Position numbers and translations under genes: made by a program | From: Neoroseomonas soli | GTDB lineage: Bacteria; Pseudomonadota; Alphaproteobacteria; Acetobacterales; Acetobacteraceae | Assembly: GCF_018129065.1 (NCBI RefSeq) | Contig: NZ_JAAEDM010000001.1 | Location: forward strand, 118,046 to 182,045 | Reading direction: 5' to 3' | Length of the DNA: 64,000 nt | Shown: positions 63,313-64,000 of the stretch, in pieces | Layout: every line of letters begins with the position of its first letter | How positions within the stretch are numbered: position 1 is the stretch's first letter | The notes under the pieces: model-generated | The model's input: the letters and a program-made list of their open reading frames with translations, nothing else | Told to the model about the DNA's origin: nothing | The model's database searches: none

Positions 63313-63764
63313 TCTTGTCGTTCCTTCCCTCGCACCGGCCTGTCCGCCCTGGATCGCAGGGTCGCCGGCCGGCATTGCAGCCAGCCTAGGGAGGGCCGGA
63401 CCATTCGGTCAACGCGAGGGCCTTCGGCGCGCTCGGCGGACCCCATGCCATGGCGCGCAAGCCACGCATTCGTGGCGGCCCTGGTCACGCGACCGGAACC
63501 GCGCGGCAGTTCGGGGCCGGAGCTGTTGCGTATGGTTGCCGCGCCTGAGGTCGCGGCACGCCTGCTCGCCGACGCGTGCTATCCGGCACGGGGCGTGCCG
63601 CGGCATCCGGCGGGCACGCATTGTCCGTGCCGGGGTCGAAATTCCGCGCGATCACGATGCGCTCGATGGAGAGCGCCTGCGCCATCCGCAGACAGGCCGG
63701 GATCAGAGAGCCGTCCTCCAGGACGGATCCGGCGTGACGTCGAGCGGCGGCAGACAGGGCTTCA
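63313..63764. pseudogene. Intergenic region with a probable frameshifted remnant
   Basis: About 450 bases. Downstream of the MetE-like stop on the minus strand, an ATG overlapping that stop begins MKPCLPPLDVTPDPSWRTAL and then hits a stop. One frame over, the reading continues as VLEDGSLIPACLRMAQALSI, then ERIVIARNFDPGTDNA. Joined by a single frame change these make a plausible N-terminal piece of a protein, which then decays. I cannot name a family. The rest of the stretch holds nothing supportable except the promoter region of the sugar importer. Confidence 0.35.
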
Positions 63765-64000
63765 TCACGCCCCCTCCAGTTCCCGCCGCACGATGGCGGC
63801 TCCTTCCGCCATGGCGTGCATCTTCCCGTCTGCGACCTCGCGCGGCAGGTATTTCATGCCGCAGTCCGGCGCGACGATGACGCGCGCCGGATCGACATGC
63901 GGCAGGGCGCGGCGGATGCGCGCCGCCACCGTCTCCGCGCTTTCCACCTTCTGGTCCAGCAGGTCGATGACGCCGAGGATGATGGTCTGGTCCGGCAGCC
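63765..64000 (-). CDS. MetE-like cobalamin-independent methionine synthase family protein, C-terminal end
   Basis: The last 77 codons of a gene that enters from beyond the window. IILGVIDLLDQKVESAETVA and ALPHVDPARVIVAPDCGMKY match the end of the C-terminal barrel of MetE and related methyltransferases; the Cys in PDCG is the zinc ligand of that domain. The K-Y-L-P-R after PDCGM resembles the short, single-domain MetE-like proteins more than full-length MetE. The length and N-terminal domain cannot be judged. Confidence 0.8.
   Translation of the reverse strand, partial: LPDQTIILGVIDLLDQKVESAETVAARIRRALPHVDPARVIVAPDCGMKYLPREVADGKMHAMAEGAAIVRRELEGA

Overview
The window is very GC-rich DNA with tightly packed, often overlapping genes. 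It reads as an alphaproteobacterial chromosome, most likely of the Acetobacteraceae (Roseomonas-like) type. That placement rests on gene content only: Bug-type receptors without membrane partners, ATP-dependent hydantoinase genes, CaiB/BaiF CoA transferases, many ABC importers, an alternative aa3-type oxidase cluster and twin-arginine-like signals on most binding proteins. There are no rRNA, tRNA, CRISPR, phage or plasmid genes. The window is an accessory catabolic and transport region, with a respiratory cluster and an ergothioneine pair in the middle.

Region 1 (1-15182, all minus strand) is a run of twelve genes. In transcription order they are hyuA, hyuB, a peptide/opine-type importer (binding protein, DppB, a fused DppC-DppD, DppF), a short-chain dehydrogenase, a three-subunit amine/imino-acid dehydrogenase (small 2Fe-2S protein, FAD protein with a C-terminal BFD cluster, DAO-type flavoprotein), an N-formylglutamate amidohydrolase-like enzyme and a second peptide-type binding protein cut by the window edge. 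Together they look like uptake, ring or amide opening, deacylation and oxidation of a cyclic or N-acylated amino compound. An IclR regulator is divergent at 15342, followed by a family-3 binding protein that lacks a signal peptide.

Region 2 (17384-23314) has a LysR regulator divergent from a Bug receptor and a second hyuAB pair. Region 3 (24072-28752) encodes an alternative cytochrome c oxidase: subunits II and I, two consecutive subunit III-type proteins and a small subunit IV. A convergent DUF2189 membrane protein follows. Region 4 (29930-33106) has a Bug receptor divergent from an enoyl-CoA hydratase/CaiB pair. Region 5 (33416-35607) is egtB-egtD of ergothioneine synthesis, next to an IS3-like transposase remnant.

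Region 6 (35988-43852) has a LysR regulator divergent from two enolase-superfamily enzymes and a complete branched-chain-type ABC importer whose LivM and LivG are fused. Region 7 (44358-58839) carries a TDT-family exporter/importer and then acyl-CoA chemistry: CaiB, acyl-CoA dehydrogenase and IclR, with a divergent Bug receptor; two AMP-forming acyl-CoA ligases; an atypical enoyl-CoA hydratase; two short-chain dehydrogenases; a beta-hydroxyacid dehydrogenase; and a LivK-like binding protein without its own membrane genes. Region 8 (59132-63312) is a complete sugar/glycerol-phosphate-type ABC importer. The window ends inside a MetE-like methyltransferase gene.

Recurring themes are binding-protein genes divergent from the catabolic genes they probably feed, perfect inverted repeats in those divergent promoters, and permease-ATPase fusions in two unrelated importers.
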